Shown: positions 9,248 through 17,670 of the stretch, in pieces
Layout of the letters: every line of letters begins with the position of its first letter
Position numbering within the stretch: the stretch's first letter is position 1
NCBI GenBank assembly: GCA_944326335.1
Contig: CALVDM010000008.1
Location: 23,475 to 87,474 of the forward strand
DNA length: 64,000 bases
Source: an uncultured Bacteroidales bacterium
GTDB lineage: Bacteria > Bacteroidota > Bacteroidia > Bacteroidales > UBA932
Direction: 5' to 3'
Notes under the pieces: model-generated
What the model was told of the DNA's origin: nothing
Databases searched by the model: none
The model's input: only the letters and a program-made list of their open reading frames with translations
Position numbers and translations under genes: made by a program

Positions 9248-10321
9248 CTATTTTTTCATTGATTCGAATTCCTGCATGCATTTCACGAGTGCCTGGACGC
9301 TTTCAAGAGGGCAGGCGTTGTAGATTGAAGCCCTGAACCCTCCGACGGACCTGTGTCCCTTGATTCCGGCCATCCCCTGCTCTTTCGCAAACTCGAGGAA
9401 CTCGTCCTGGAGATTCTCGTATCCCGGAGCCATGACGAAGCAGACGTTCATGTCCGAGCGGTCTTCTTTCGCTGCCGTGCCGACAAAAAGCGGATTCCTG
9501 TCTATCTCGTCGTAGAGCAGGGCAGCCTTCTTCTTGTTGATTTCATGTATCGCTTCTACTCCGCCTATGCCTTTCAGCCATTTGAGAGTCTCGTACATCA
9601 CGTATATCGCGAATACGGGAGGCGTGTTGAACATGGACCCTCCGTCTATGTAGGTCTGGTAGTTCAGCATGGTAGGGATGTAGCGGCTCACCTTGCCGAG
9701 CGCATCCTTCCTTATGATTGCGAAGGCTACCCCTGCGGGGCCCACGTTCTTCTGCGCACCTCCGTAGATGAGCGCATATCTGGTGACGTCGCGCGGACGG
9801 CTCAGGATGTCCGACGACATGTCGGCTATGAGCGGCACCGGACTGATGATGTCTTCCTTGATTTCTGTCCCGTATATCGTGTTGTTGGATGTTATGTGGA
9901 AATAATCGAGGTCTTCCGGTATCTCATAGCCCTTCGGGATGTAGTTGAAGGTGGTGTCCGCGGAAGATGCCACAGCATAGGCATTCCCTATGCCCTTGGC
10001 CTCCTTCAGCGCCTTCTTGGCCCAGACCCCCGTCTCGAGGTAGCCCGCCTTGTTCTCGAGGAAATTCATGGCCACGCACAGGAACTGGAGACTTGCACCA
10101 CCTCCCATGAACAGCACTTCATAAGAGTCCGGGATATGCAAAAGTTCCTTCCATAGAGCCCTGCACTCATCCATGACCTGAACCCACTCCTTCGACCTGT
10201 GCGAAATGCTGATGACCGGGATTCCTGTACCCCTGAAATCTCTCAGAGCTTCGATGGTTTTCTCGACGGCCTGCTCGGGAAGCACGCAAGGCCCGGCGTA
10301 AAAATTGTGAACTTTTTTCAT
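9248..10321 (-). CDS. serC: Phosphoserine aminotransferase
   Basis: A 357-residue PLP-dependent class V aminotransferase that makes O-phospho-L-serine from 3-phosphohydroxypyruvate and glutamate. It begins [17 protein letters not shown], the usual SerC start; the PLP lysine lies in [13 protein letters not shown], and the C-terminus has [17 protein letters not shown]. It is the first gene of serC-serA-DUF1015. The 56 bp upstream (10322-10377) separate it from pyrI and hold an AT-rich stretch but only a weak -7-like sequence. Confidence 0.95.
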   Translation of the reverse strand: MKKVHNFYAGPCVLPEQAVEKTIEALRDFRGTGIPVISISHRSKEWVQVMDECRALWKELLHIPDSYEVLFMGGGASLQFLCVAMNFLENKAGYLETGVWAKKALKEAKGIGNAYAVASSADTTFNYIPKGYEIPEDLDYFHITSNNTIYGTEIKEDIISPVPLIADMSSDILSRPRDVTRYALIYGGAQKNVGPAGVAFAIIRKDALGKVSRYIPTMLNYQTYIDGGSMFNTPPVFAIYVMYETLKWLKGIGGVEAIHEINKKKAALLYDEIDRNPLFVGTAAKEDRSDMNVCFVMAPGYENLQDEFLEFAKEQGMAGIKGHRSVGGFRASIYNACPLESVQALVKCMQEFESMKK

Positions 10322-10377
10322 GACCTGTTTCGTTAAAATGATGCTAAAATTAATAAAAATCCGGACATCCCGCCCTG

Positions 10378-10836
10378 TCAGAACAGACTTTTTATGTCGG
10401 ACCTCTTTTCACAGTAGTGGCAGAGCAGCGAAATCTCCCCGTTCTCATCCATGACCGTGAATCTTGTCCTGACAGGCTGGTGGTTCGTTATGCATTTAGG
10501 GTTCATGCATCTCGCTATGCCTTCTATCTTTTCCGGCATCACGAGTTTCTTCTTCTCGACAACCTTGAAGTTCCTTATCACGTTTACAGTGGCGTTTGGA
10601 GCGATGAGGGCCAGCTTGTTGAGCTCCTCATCCTCGAAGAAGCGGTCGGCTATCTTGATTATGCCTTTCTTGCCGTACAGTTTGCTGTTGAGGTTGATGC
10701 CTATCGTTATCTGGTTGTCTATACCCTTGAGATTCAGTATGTCGAGAGCCTTGTAGACTATTTCTGCCGGCATGTGGTCGAGGACTGTCCCGTTCTCGAG
10801 CGCACTTACTTTCAGTTCCTTGTTTATGCTTTCCAT
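10378..10836 (-). CDS. pyrI: Aspartate carbamoyltransferase regulatory chain
   Basis: A 152-residue PyrI, the allosteric subunit that binds nucleotides and holds the catalytic trimers together. The N-terminal nucleotide-binding half is followed by a zinc domain with four cysteines: C-x4-C in CMNPKCIT and C-x2-C in LLCHYCEK. It starts 10 nt after pyrB, so catalytic and regulatory chains are made together, as in enteric bacteria. CTP/ATP control of pyrimidine synthesis is expected from the family. Confidence 0.96.
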   Translation of the reverse strand: MESINKELKVSALENGTVLDHMPAEIVYKALDILNLKGIDNQITIGINLNSKLYGKKGIIKIADRFFEDEELNKLALIAPNATVNVIRNFKVVEKKKLVMPEKIEGIARCMNPKCITNHQPVRTRFTVMDENGEISLLCHYCEKRSDIKSLF

Positions 10837-10846
10837 GTCCGTTGTA

Positions 10847-11752
10847 TTATCTGTAGCCGAGAAGGTATGATATTATGGCCATCCTTACATACAGACCGTT
10901 TTCGGCCTGCTTGAAATAATATGCGTGAGGCGTGTCGTCCACGTCCTGGTCGATTTCGCTCACGCGCGGGAGAGGATGCAGAATCTTCATGTTTTCCTTC
11001 ACTCCGGAAAGCATGGAGGCGTGTAGCCTGTAGACCCCCTTCACCTTCTCGTATTCCATAGGGTCGGTGAACCTCTCCTGCTGCACCCTTGTCATGTAGA
11101 GGATGTCGCACACGTCAAGATATTCCTCGAGGGAAGTCGTCTCGGAGTATTTTATGCCCCTGTCCTTCAGGAAGTCCTTGTATTCTCCCGGCATCTTGAG
11201 CTCCTCCGGCGCCGTGAACACGAATTCCGGGTTGAACAGGGACATGGCCTGCAGGAGGGAATGCGTGGTCCTTCCGTATTTCAGGTCTCCCACCATGTCT
11301 ATAGTGAGCCCGTCGAGCCTTCCCTGCGTCTGCATTATGGAGTAGAGGTCGAGCAGCGTCTGCGACGGGTGCTGGTTCGCTCCGTCTCCGGCATTCACCA
11401 CAGGTACGGAAGAAATCTCGGAGGCGTATCTCGAACTGCCTTCAAGGGGGTGTCTCATGATTATCATGTCGACATAGTTCGACACCATCTTTATGGTGTC
11501 TTTCAGAGTCTCTCCCTTGCTGACGCTTGTGTTCGATGCGTCGGAAAATCCTATCACCTTGGCTCCCAGTCTGTTGACCGCAGTCTCGAAACTCAGCCTT
11601 GTCCTGGTCGAAGGTTCGAAGAATATGCAGGCTATCACCTTGCCTTCGAGGATACGGGAAGTCCTGTTCTTCTCGAATTCCTTCGCAACCTCAAGAATGT
11701 GCAGAATTTCATCCTTGCTGAAATCCTGGATTGAAATTAGACTTTTATTCAT
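10847..11752 (-). CDS. pyrB: Aspartate carbamoyltransferase catalytic chain
   Basis: A 301-residue PyrB that condenses carbamoyl phosphate and aspartate to N-carbamoylaspartate in pyrimidine synthesis. The carbamoyl-phosphate loop [12 protein letters not shown], the [12 protein letters not shown] block and the aspartate loop [10 protein letters not shown] are all present. The gene follows the yigZ-like gene after 12 nt and precedes pyrI by 10 nt, so the three probably share a promoter at about 12400. Confidence 0.97.
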   Translation of the reverse strand: MNKSLISIQDFSKDEILHILEVAKEFEKNRTSRILEGKVIACIFFEPSTRTRLSFETAVNRLGAKVIGFSDASNTSVSKGETLKDTIKMVSNYVDMIIMRHPLEGSSRYASEISSVPVVNAGDGANQHPSQTLLDLYSIMQTQGRLDGLTIDMVGDLKYGRTTHSLLQAMSLFNPEFVFTAPEELKMPGEYKDFLKDRGIKYSETTSLEEYLDVCDILYMTRVQQERFTDPMEYEKVKGVYRLHASMLSGVKENMKILHPLPRVSEIDQDVDDTPHAYYFKQAENGLYVRMAIISYLLGYR

Positions 11753-11764
11753 GTTCTGATGTTG

Positions 11765-12385
11765 TTATCCGATAATTTCCGCCGAACAGCCTTCAGCCTT
11801 GCCTATCAGCTCCCTGAATGTCCCCTCGAGTCCGAGCCTGACGTCTGTCTCGAGGCTGCATTCCATACCGAAATCCCGTTTGTCCGCCTGCAGCCCCAGG
11901 TCCTTGAGCACTTTCATCACGCTGTTCATCCCGGAGTATCCGAAAGACAGCCTGTATCTTACCGAAGCTGTCTTTTCTATTATCTCCGCGCACGCAAGGG
12001 CATCGGCTGTCGCGCTCCTGTATGCCCGGATAAGTCCCGGTATGCCTAATTTAATGCCTCCGAAATATCTGACCACGACAACGAGCACGTCGCTCAGCCC
12101 GAGGGAATCTATCTGGCCGAGTATGGGCCTGCCGGCGGATGAGGACGGCTCCCCGTCGTCATTGGCTCTGAATATGTCTCCCCTGTAGCCTAACCTGTAT
12201 GCGTAGCAGTGGTGTCTGGCGTCGTGGTATTCCTTTTTCAGGGATGATACTGTTTCCTTGATTTCCTCTTCTGTCCCGACCGGATAGGCGAGGGCGATGA
12301 ATCTGCTTCCATTGTCCTTGAAAAGCCCTTGCGAAGGCCCTGCAATGCTTTTGAATGTGTCTTTTTCTGTTGTACCGGGACTCAT
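11765..12385 (-). CDS. IMPACT/YigZ family protein
   Basis: A 206-residue protein when started at the ATG at 12385; a TTG 12 nt upstream is less likely because it would fall within the -7 element. The N-terminal UPF0029/IMPACT domain (about 15-120) carries the signature NDDGEPSSSAGRPIL and VVVVRYFGGIKLG; a C-terminal DUF1949-type alpha/beta domain follows (about 135-200). YigZ-like proteins are widespread, and their bacterial role is not well defined; the eukaryotic IMPACT relative binds GCN1. It heads the yigZ-pyrB-pyrI run. Confidence 0.9.
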   Translation of the reverse strand: MSPGTTEKDTFKSIAGPSQGLFKDNGSRFIALAYPVGTEEEIKETVSSLKKEYHDARHHCYAYRLGYRGDIFRANDDGEPSSSAGRPILGQIDSLGLSDVLVVVVRYFGGIKLGIPGLIRAYRSATADALACAEIIEKTASVRYRLSFGYSGMNSVMKVLKDLGLQADKRDFGMECSLETDVRLGLEGTFRELIGKAEGCSAEIIG

Positions 12386-12394
12386 AGCTGATTT

Positions 12395-12451
12395 CAAAAA
12401 TAGTGTTTTTTATATTATTTTGCAACCGGAATGAAATATTTTGTACCTTTG
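12395..12451. promoter_or_regulatory. Divergent promoter pair between yigZ-pyrBI and the pRiA4b-like gene
   Basis: On the minus strand, TATTTTTG (12402 to 12395) lies 20 nt from a TTG at 12425-12423 and drives yigZ-pyrB-pyrI. On the plus strand, TTTG (12419-12422) lies 21 nt before TACCTTTG (12444-12451), 27 nt ahead of the next gene. Both fit the Bacteroidota -33/-7 pattern. Their -33 boxes overlap, so the two promoters may compete. Confidence 0.6.
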
Positions 12452-12478
12452 GTTTCCCAATGAAATTTTCAAGAATTT

Positions 12479-13036
12479 ATGGTACTGAGATACAGGGTTT
12501 CTCTTCCGGGCATAAAAGGTTTTGCCAGAGTCTATGAAGTAAAGTCCGGTACGACGCTTTACTCTTTCCACAAGCAGATGCGGTCAGACATGGATTTCCC
12601 GCAGGACCAGCTGGTCCTGTTCAAGGGACTGGGAAAAGACGGGGCTGTTGTGGCAAGGTACGGTATATTCGACCTCGGTGCCGGTACCATCGACTCCGTG
12701 ACGATAGACCAGACCATAAAGGCCGGTATCGTGTCTTTCATCTATTTCTATGACACTACCAATGCCAAGAGCGTGACAGTGACACTCGAGGGCGAAGCCG
12801 GGCAGAAGACCGGTGTCGTGTATCCTCTGCTCGTGGAGTCGAAAGGGCCCAATCCGGTCGAGTTCGAGAACGGATATGTGGCGTACGAGGACCTTCCTGA
12901 CGACAAGAAGAAATCAGGAATCTCCGCCGGTGCAGACGACGACCTGGACGAAGATGATGACGACATTGACGATGCGGACGACGCGGATGAGGACGGAGAG
13001 GAAATCTTTGACGAGGACTACGGCGAAGACGAATGA
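12479..13036 (+). CDS. Plasmid pRiA4b ORF-3-like protein with acidic tail
   Basis: A 185-residue protein whose N-terminal two thirds (about 1-140) resemble the pRiA4b ORF-3/TnpR-passenger fold (YRVSLPGIKGFARVYEVKSGTTLYSFHKQM). The last 40 residues are almost wholly Asp/Glu. The family is often annotated as an IS passenger but is widespread as a stand-alone chromosomal protein in Bacteroidota, and no transposase is near here. The acidic tail could mimic nucleic acid or bind basic proteins; that is inference. It ends 18 nt before miaA and shares its direction, so the two may be co-transcribed. Confidence 0.78.
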   Translation: MVLRYRVSLPGIKGFARVYEVKSGTTLYSFHKQMRSDMDFPQDQLVLFKGLGKDGAVVARYGIFDLGAGTIDSVTIDQTIKAGIVSFIYFYDTTNAKSVTVTLEGEAGQKTGVVYPLLVESKGPNPVEFENGYVAYEDLPDDKKKSGISAGADDDLDEDDDDIDDADDADEDGEEIFDEDYGEDE

Positions 13037-13054
13037 TGCCGAGGGGCTTTTTCT

Positions 13055-13927
13055 ATGGCTCACCGACGTAAACTCCTTATAATATTGGGGCCGACAGCTG
13101 TCGGCAAGACTGATTACGGCATAAGGGAGGCTCTGAAATACGGGTCTCCCGTCATTTCATGCGATTCACGGCAGATTTTCAGGGAGATGAGCATCGGCAC
13201 TGCCGTACCGTCCGCAGAGCAGCTCGCTGCCGTGAAGCACTATTTCATACATTCCCGTTCCGTCACCGAGCCTTACTCGGCCGGGAAATATGAGATTGAT
13301 GCGCTGGCTCTGATAGAGCGGCTTTTCGATGAGGGGCATGAGACCCTTGTAATGGCGGGAGGGTCCGGATTCTACATCGACGCACTCTGCAACGGTCTCG
13401 ATGATTTCCCCCCTGCAGATGCCGGGCTTCGGGAACATCTTTCATCCAGGCTGCAGCAGGAAGGTGTGGAGTCTCTGCGTCTCGAGCTGAAACGTCTCGA
13501 CCCTGAATCATATTCCACTATCGACATAGCGAACGGGCAGAGGGTGGTGCGGGCTCTCGAGGTCTGCCTCCTGACAGGACGTCCGTTCTCGTCTTTCAAG
13601 ACATCTCCACGGAAGAAACGCAGCTTCGAGATAGAGAAAACTGGACTGACACGTCCGAGGTCGGAACTGTATGACCGGATTGACCGGAGGGTGCTTCAGA
13701 TGGTGGATTCCGGACTGGAAGAAGAAGTGGCAGGACTCGTGCGGTACCGGGAACTTCCTGCCCTGCAGACGGTCGGCTACAAGGAGATGTTCAGCTATCT
13801 CGACGGAGAGATATCCCTCCGTCGCGCCGTGGAACTTATCCAACGCAACACCCGTCATTATGCAAAACGGCAGATGAGTTACTGGAACCGCGACAAGGAT
13901 ATACGCTGGGTAGATGTCGGAAAATAA
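13055..13927 (+). CDS. miaA: tRNA dimethylallyltransferase
   Basis: A 290-residue MiaA that adds the dimethylallyl group to the N6 of A37 in tRNAs reading UNN codons. The P-loop GPTAVGKT is at residues 12-19; SCDSRQIFREMSIGTA, MAGGSGFYIDAL and the C-terminal ALQTVGYKEMFSYLDGE block are typical. The protein is near the usual length (about 300), so the adjacent island has not obviously shortened it. Homology of the island repeat begins only 3 nt after the stop codon, so the insertion or rearrangement boundary touches this gene. Confidence 0.95.
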   Translation: MAHRRKLLIILGPTAVGKTDYGIREALKYGSPVISCDSRQIFREMSIGTAVPSAEQLAAVKHYFIHSRSVTEPYSAGKYEIDALALIERLFDEGHETLVMAGGSGFYIDALCNGLDDFPPADAGLREHLSSRLQQEGVESLRLELKRLDPESYSTIDIANGQRVVRALEVCLLTGRPFSSFKTSPRKKRSFEIEKTGLTRPRSELYDRIDRRVLQMVDSGLEEEVAGLVRYRELPALQTVGYKEMFSYLDGEISLRRAVELIQRNTRHYAKRQMSYWNRDKDIRWVDVGK

Positions 13928-14109
13928 CGCGTGTCAAGCTGGTAGTCCAGGCAGACTCCCGGACTCACTTCGTTTTTGATATAGTAGTCCGGATTCAGCA
14001 GCAAATCGATTTTCTGTGCGAAGCAATGGACCCCGGAAGCCGCGATTCCGATTATCATCGCCGCTGCATAGATTAAATATGTATGCTTATTTGTCATTTT
14101 GTTTTTCAT
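13879..14109 (-). pseudogene. Truncated copy of the family A secreted protein
   Basis: The first 60 or so codons match the 5' part of the intact family A gene at 15892-16482: the same MKNKMTNKHTYLIYAA opening, signal peptide and DLLLN-DYYIKNEV-PGVCLDYQLDT stretch with a few substitutions. Homology stops at about 13930; the reading frame then runs 17 codons of unrelated sequence antisense to the 3' end of miaA before a stop. The remaining 130 residues of the family are missing, so this is a remnant. Its start overlaps the end of the upstream family B gene by 23 nt, exactly as in the intact copy. Confidence 0.8.
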
Positions 14110-14812
14110 TTTGAAGTAAGACGGCTCTTTTTATGCCATAGTTTTCCATCAGGGCTGGCGAGGCAGTTGTAGTTCTTAGCATTTCTACTGTTATTGTATC
14201 ACCTGGCGGAATAGGGATATATTTCTGGTCCGATTCGTCAAGATACATCATGTTGTATTGGATAGCGGAGCATATGGCATTGATGTATTCTGGAAGCAGG
14301 CATTCGTAGTTAATTGCAAACATCCGCATATCATCTATATCGTAAGGGTTATGAAGATTCCATTTTATGTTTTTGAAATGCTCGAAAGTCTGCTCGAGTT
14401 GCCGCTTTGCTGTCATGACGTTATATTCGCCGTATTTTGCAGGCTTCAGTACGGTGTATTCGTTCCCGTATTTCAGGAAAACATGAATCTGCCGTGGCAA
14501 CTGTCCCATGATGTAGAATCCGTAAATTCCATTGTCGGCAAAACTTTGAGGAGAAGCGACGTATTTACCGGTCATCAGGTCGATGAACTCGAGTCTGGAC
14601 CGGTTGACTACGATTTCGTCGTTGCATCGGACGAGAGGCGCATTATCATATGCCGGAATCGAGTCCGCTGCGGCCCCGGCATCGTAAAGGCATCCGTAGA
14701 GATATGCGACCAGCTCTTTCGCTGAATCGAACTTTTTGGCGGAAGTCTCGAAGGCCATTGCGACAGCAAGCAGAAATATTATTATGGCCCTTATTATAAA
14801 GGAGTGCTTCAT
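14087..14812 (-). CDS. Family B secreted protein, copy 1
   Basis: A 241-residue protein I do not recognise. It has an N-terminal signal peptide (about 1-25, hydrophobic IIRAIIIFLLAVAMAF, ending near TSAKK) and a mixed alpha/beta body with no obvious catalytic motif. The product is identical in sequence to the copy at 16460-17185. Position downstream of an RHS toxin-like gene and duplication with neighbours suggest an immunity or toxin-associated role, acting in the periplasm or outside; this is inference. The stop overlaps the start of the truncated family A gene. The region is AT-richer than the flanking housekeeping genes. Confidence 0.7.
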   Translation of the reverse strand: MKHSFIIRAIIIFLLAVAMAFETSAKKFDSAKELVAYLYGCLYDAGAAADSIPAYDNAPLVRCNDEIVVNRSRLEFIDLMTGKYVASPQSFADNGIYGFYIMGQLPRQIHVFLKYGNEYTVLKPAKYGEYNVMTAKRQLEQTFEHFKNIKWNLHNPYDIDDMRMFAINYECLLPEYINAICSAIQYNMMYLDESDQKYIPIPPGDTITVEMLRTTTASPALMENYGIKRAVLLQNEKQNDK

Positions 14813-14826
14813 GGTATCACAAGCAA

Positions 14827-15294
14827 TTAATGTAGTTCAACAATGGTGATATCTGAAATTCGTGCTTTGCAGGCCGCCTTTGATTCTTTTAGAAACGAGA
14901 CGAGATCAGTCTTGTATGTCATGCCAATATTGTCAATAGTGCCTTCCAGACTTTCCAGTCCCATGTGGTTGTCTATCGCAATCGTCCATACTCCACAATC
15001 CGATGAATGACAAATGTATGTGTTTTCGAAAGATGCTTTATGCAAAGTGCGATACGTACTCATGGGTTTGTTTGTAATCGTATCGTACACGTATAGTTTT
15101 ATCGGCAACTCGTTCGAATCCTGTATATGTTCGGCATAAAAAATATACATCGGATTTATTATGGCGTTTCCGTATTCGAAACGAGCGGTAAAGTAGCGTA
15201 TTTCCACTCCGGAATCATTATCCGGAATACACGTTTGCCCCTTTGCGGCATACGCCAGCAAGGACAGGAACAGTATGATGACGGCTTTTCTCAT
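14827..15294 (-). CDS. Family C secreted protein, copy 1
   Basis: A 155-residue protein when started at ATG 15294, the position matching the copy at 17667; an upstream in-frame start at 15378 would lie inside the preceding gene. The signal peptide (RKAVIILFLSLLAYAAKGQ) is followed by TCIPDNDSGVEIRYF and a small, likely beta-rich domain with a C-x8-C-like pair (NTYICHSSDCGVWTI). It differs from copy 2 at about ten residues, nearly all in the first 95. Function unknown; it is the homologue of the gene placed directly after the RHS toxin-like gene, so it is a candidate second immunity gene. Confidence 0.7.
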   Translation of the reverse strand: MRKAVIILFLSLLAYAAKGQTCIPDNDSGVEIRYFTARFEYGNAIINPMYIFYAEHIQDSNELPIKLYVYDTITNKPMSTYRTLHKASFENTYICHSSDCGVWTIAIDNHMGLESLEGTIDNIGMTYKTDLVSFLKESKAACKARISDITIVELH

Positions 15295-15305
15295 GGCGGA
15301 AATAT

Positions 15306-15872
15306 TCAATAAACTCTTTGTACGATAGAACCTATATAATATTTCTGTCTTTTGCGGGGAGGATTTACAGGCTCCCAATGTCCTTCGGTTTCATATCCGA
15401 TTTTCACGAAGATGGAGTCCAGTTGAACAAAATTGCGCGTGCGGTCTCCCACATACTCCCATATCGGCCATGCTATTACACGGGAATCTATGACATTCAG
15501 ATTTTTGTCCAGCAGGACAATGATTCTCTTAAATGCCCATAAGAGATCATCTTCTTTTACGGTCTTGTAATATCGGTATAATACAAAATGTTCTGCAGCG
15601 GTTTTCCCGAATATGAAATGGGCAGGGGCCGATTTGAATTTGATGATTTTATTGTCAGTAGTGTGCCATTCGATGAATTCCGTGCTGTCTTTACCATAGC
15701 TTACGCATAATATGGTATCGAGATTGGGATCCCGGCAGATACGGACAAAATTCGCACTGTCTTCAGCATACTGCCTCAGATATTCGGGGTCAATCTCCAA
15801 TCTGATTTTCTTCTGTGCATTCGCGGCATAAGCCAGCAATGCGAGGAGCAATATGATAAGAGTCTTTTTCAT
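15306..15872 (-). CDS. Family A secreted protein, divergent paralogue (A1)
   Basis: A 188-residue protein with a signal peptide (KKTLIILLLALLAYAANAQ). It is a diverged paralogue of A2 (15892-16482): shared blocks are KDS-EFIEWHT--N-IIK, the I-VLLDK-LNVI-(A/S)RV stretch, (V/A)QLDS-FVKIGYE-EGHWE and a closing KRQKY-IG. No known domain or catalytic motif is recognised. Being unique rather than duplicated, it sits between the two repeat copies, which suggests an older duplication of the A gene before the 1.37-kb repeat formed. Confidence 0.68.
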   Translation of the reverse strand: MKKTLIILLLALLAYAANAQKKIRLEIDPEYLRQYAEDSANFVRICRDPNLDTILCVSYGKDSTEFIEWHTTDNKIIKFKSAPAHFIFGKTAAEHFVLYRYYKTVKEDDLLWAFKRIIVLLDKNLNVIDSRVIAWPIWEYVGDRTRNFVQLDSIFVKIGYETEGHWEPVNPPRKRQKYYIGSIVQRVY

Positions 15873-15891
15873 TCTAATAAATATTGTTGAA

Positions 15892-16482
15892 TTAAATCTG
15901 CAGTAGAATCACTCCGATATGATATTTCTGCCGTTTCGGCCTGTATTTCCGGTCGATAAGTTCCCAATGCCCTTCGGATTCATATCCGATTTTCACGAAA
16001 GCGGAGTCTAATTGTGCAAATGGCTTTATGTATCCTTCCAAATGATCTTCATACAATACCCTGGCTTCTATAACATTCAGTTTTTTGTCGAGCAGGACAA
16101 GGCATATCTCGGTTCCCCATAAGTGGCTGATCTTTTCTTCTTTTTTGATATTTATATATCGTTTCTTGGCGAAATTACGTAGTGCAGTCTCTCCGCCGAT
16201 AAATCTTGTGTCATATATTGGTTCTATCTTGATGATTTCATCGTTTTGCGTATGCCATTCGATGAATTCCGAGCTGTCTTTATCGTATTTCACTTGAAAT
16301 ATCGTGTCGAGCTGATAGTCCAGGCAGACTCCTGGCCTCACTTCGTTTTTGATATAGTAGTCCAGATTCAGCAGCAAATCGATTTTCTGTGCAGCGCAAT
16401 GGACCCCGGAAGCCGCGATTCCGATTATCATCGTCGCGGCGTAGATTAAATATGTATGCTTATTTGTCATTTTGTTTTTCAT
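15892..16482 (-). CDS. Family A secreted protein (A2), full length
   Basis: A 196-residue protein with signal peptide (about 1-32, a second ATG lies at codon 5) and the same conserved blocks as A1, including EFIEWHTQNDEIIKIEP and QLDSAFVKIGYESEGHWE. The first third is repeated as the remnant at 13930-14109. Its start overlaps the family B stop by 23 nt, so translation of the two is probably coupled. Function unknown. Possible roles are immunity, a chaperone for the RHS protein, or a secreted companion. Confidence 0.7.
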   Translation of the reverse strand: MKNKMTNKHTYLIYAATMIIGIAASGVHCAAQKIDLLLNLDYYIKNEVRPGVCLDYQLDTIFQVKYDKDSSEFIEWHTQNDEIIKIEPIYDTRFIGGETALRNFAKKRYINIKKEEKISHLWGTEICLVLLDKKLNVIEARVLYEDHLEGYIKPFAQLDSAFVKIGYESEGHWELIDRKYRPKRQKYHIGVILLQI

Positions 16483-17185
16483 TTTGAAGTAAGACGGCTC
16501 TTTTTATGCCATAGTTTTCCATCAGGGCTGGCGAGGCAGTTGTAGTTCTTAGCATTTCTACTGTTATTGTATCACCTGGCGGAATAGGGATATATTTCTG
16601 GTCCGATTCGTCAAGATACATCATGTTGTATTGGATAGCGGAGCATATGGCATTGATGTATTCTGGAAGCAGGCATTCGTAGTTAATTGCAAACATCCGC
16701 ATATCATCTATATCGTAAGGGTTATGAAGATTCCATTTTATGTTTTTGAAATGCTCGAAAGTCTGCTCGAGTTGCCGCTTTGCTGTCATGACGTTATATT
16801 CGCCGTATTTTGCAGGCTTCAGTACGGTGTATTCGTTCCCGTATTTCAGGAAAACATGAATCTGCCGTGGCAACTGTCCCATGATGTAGAATCCGTAAAT
16901 TCCATTGTCGGCAAAACTTTGAGGAGAAGCGACGTATTTACCGGTCATCAGGTCGATGAACTCGAGTCTGGACCGGTTGACTACGATTTCGTCGTTGCAT
17001 CGGACGAGAGGCGCATTATCATATGCCGGAATCGAGTCCGCTGCGGCCCCGGCATCGTAAAGGCATCCGTAGAGATATGCGACCAGCTCTTTCGCTGAAT
17101 CGAACTTTTTGGCGGAAGTCTCGAAGGCCATTGCGACAGCAAGCAGAAATATTATTATGGCCCTTATTATAAAGGAGTGCTTCAT
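16460..17185 (-). CDS. Family B secreted protein, copy 2
   Basis: A 241-residue protein identical to the product of 14087-14812, with the same signal peptide and the same 23-nt overlap into the following family A gene. It follows family C copy 2 after 14 nt. Function unknown. Two identical copies in one operon point to a dosage effect or to recent duplication with no time to diverge. Confidence 0.7.
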   Translation of the reverse strand: MKHSFIIRAIIIFLLAVAMAFETSAKKFDSAKELVAYLYGCLYDAGAAADSIPAYDNAPLVRCNDEIVVNRSRLEFIDLMTGKYVASPQSFADNGIYGFYIMGQLPRQIHVFLKYGNEYTVLKPAKYGEYNVMTAKRQLEQTFEHFKNIKWNLHNPYDIDDMRMFAINYECLLPEYINAICSAIQYNMMYLDESDQKYIPIPPGDTITVEMLRTTTASPALMENYGIKRAVLLQNEKQNDK

Positions 17186-17199
17186 GGTATCACAAGCAA

Positions 17200-17667
17200 T
17201 TAATGTAGTTCAACAATGGTGATATCTGAAATTCGTGCTTTGCAGGCCGCCTTTGATTCTTTTAGAAACGAGACGAGATCAGTCTTGTATGTCATGCCAA
17301 TATTGTCAATAGTGCCTTCCAGACTTTCCAGTCCCATGTGGTTGTCTATCGCAATCGTCCATACTCCACAATCCGATGAATGACAAATGTATGTGTTTTC
17401 GAAAGATGCTTTATGCAAAGTGCGATACGTACTCATGGGTTCGTTTGTAATCGTATCGTACACGTATAGTTTTATCGGCAACTCGTTCGAATCCTGCATG
17501 TGGGTGGCATAAAAAATATACATCGGATTTATTATAGCGTTTCCGTATTCGAAACGAGAGGTAAAGTAGCGTATTTCCACTCCGGAATCATTATCCGGAA
17601 TACACGTCTGCCCCTTTGCGGCATACACAAGCAATGACAGGAATAATATGATGGCGGTCTTTTTCAT
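17200..17667 (-). CDS. Family C secreted protein, copy 2; first gene after the RHS toxin
   Basis: A 155-residue protein with signal peptide (KKTAIILFLSLLVYAAKGQ). It starts 3 nt after the RHS toxin-like gene's stop, the position where polymorphic toxin systems nearly always place the immunity gene. It closely matches copy 1 at 14827-15294, with differences limited to the N-terminal half (for example TSRF for TARF and ATHMQ for AEHIQ). A signal peptide is unusual for an immunity protein against a cytoplasmic toxin and would imply protection in the periplasm or at the surface. No known domain was recognised. Confidence 0.7.
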   Translation of the reverse strand: MKKTAIILFLSLLVYAAKGQTCIPDNDSGVEIRYFTSRFEYGNAIINPMYIFYATHMQDSNELPIKLYVYDTITNEPMSTYRTLHKASFENTYICHSSDCGVWTIAIDNHMGLESLEGTIDNIGMTYKTDLVSFLKESKAACKARISDITIVELH

Positions 17668-17670
17668 GGC

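Larger units (their letters stand above)
13930..15297. repeat. Direct repeat, copy 1 (A-remnant, B1, C1)
   Basis: This 1368-bp block matches 16303-17670 at a constant offset of 2373 bp with no net indel. The family B part reads as identical; differences gather at the two ends (the start of family A and the first third of family C). The two copies are in the same orientation and are separated by the full A1 gene and the 3' part of A2. Confidence 0.9.
16303..17670. repeat. Direct repeat, copy 2 (5' part of A2, B2, C2)
   Basis: Second copy of the 1368-bp block described at 13930-15297. It ends 1 nt before the stop codon of the RHS toxin-like gene, so the repeat covers everything from the toxin stop to the middle of A2. 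Near-identity over the B gene indicates a recent duplication or ongoing gene conversion. Confidence 0.9.

Noticed and set aside
12479-13036. Mobile element, because pRiA4b ORF-3-like proteins are often labelled IS passengers
   Set aside because: No transposase, terminal repeats or target duplication were seen around it; in this phylum the family is usually a stand-alone gene.
13879-14109. Short frame taken as an intact 76-residue gene
   Set aside because: Only its first part matches the family; the rest is unrelated antisense miaA sequence, so it is listed as a remnant.
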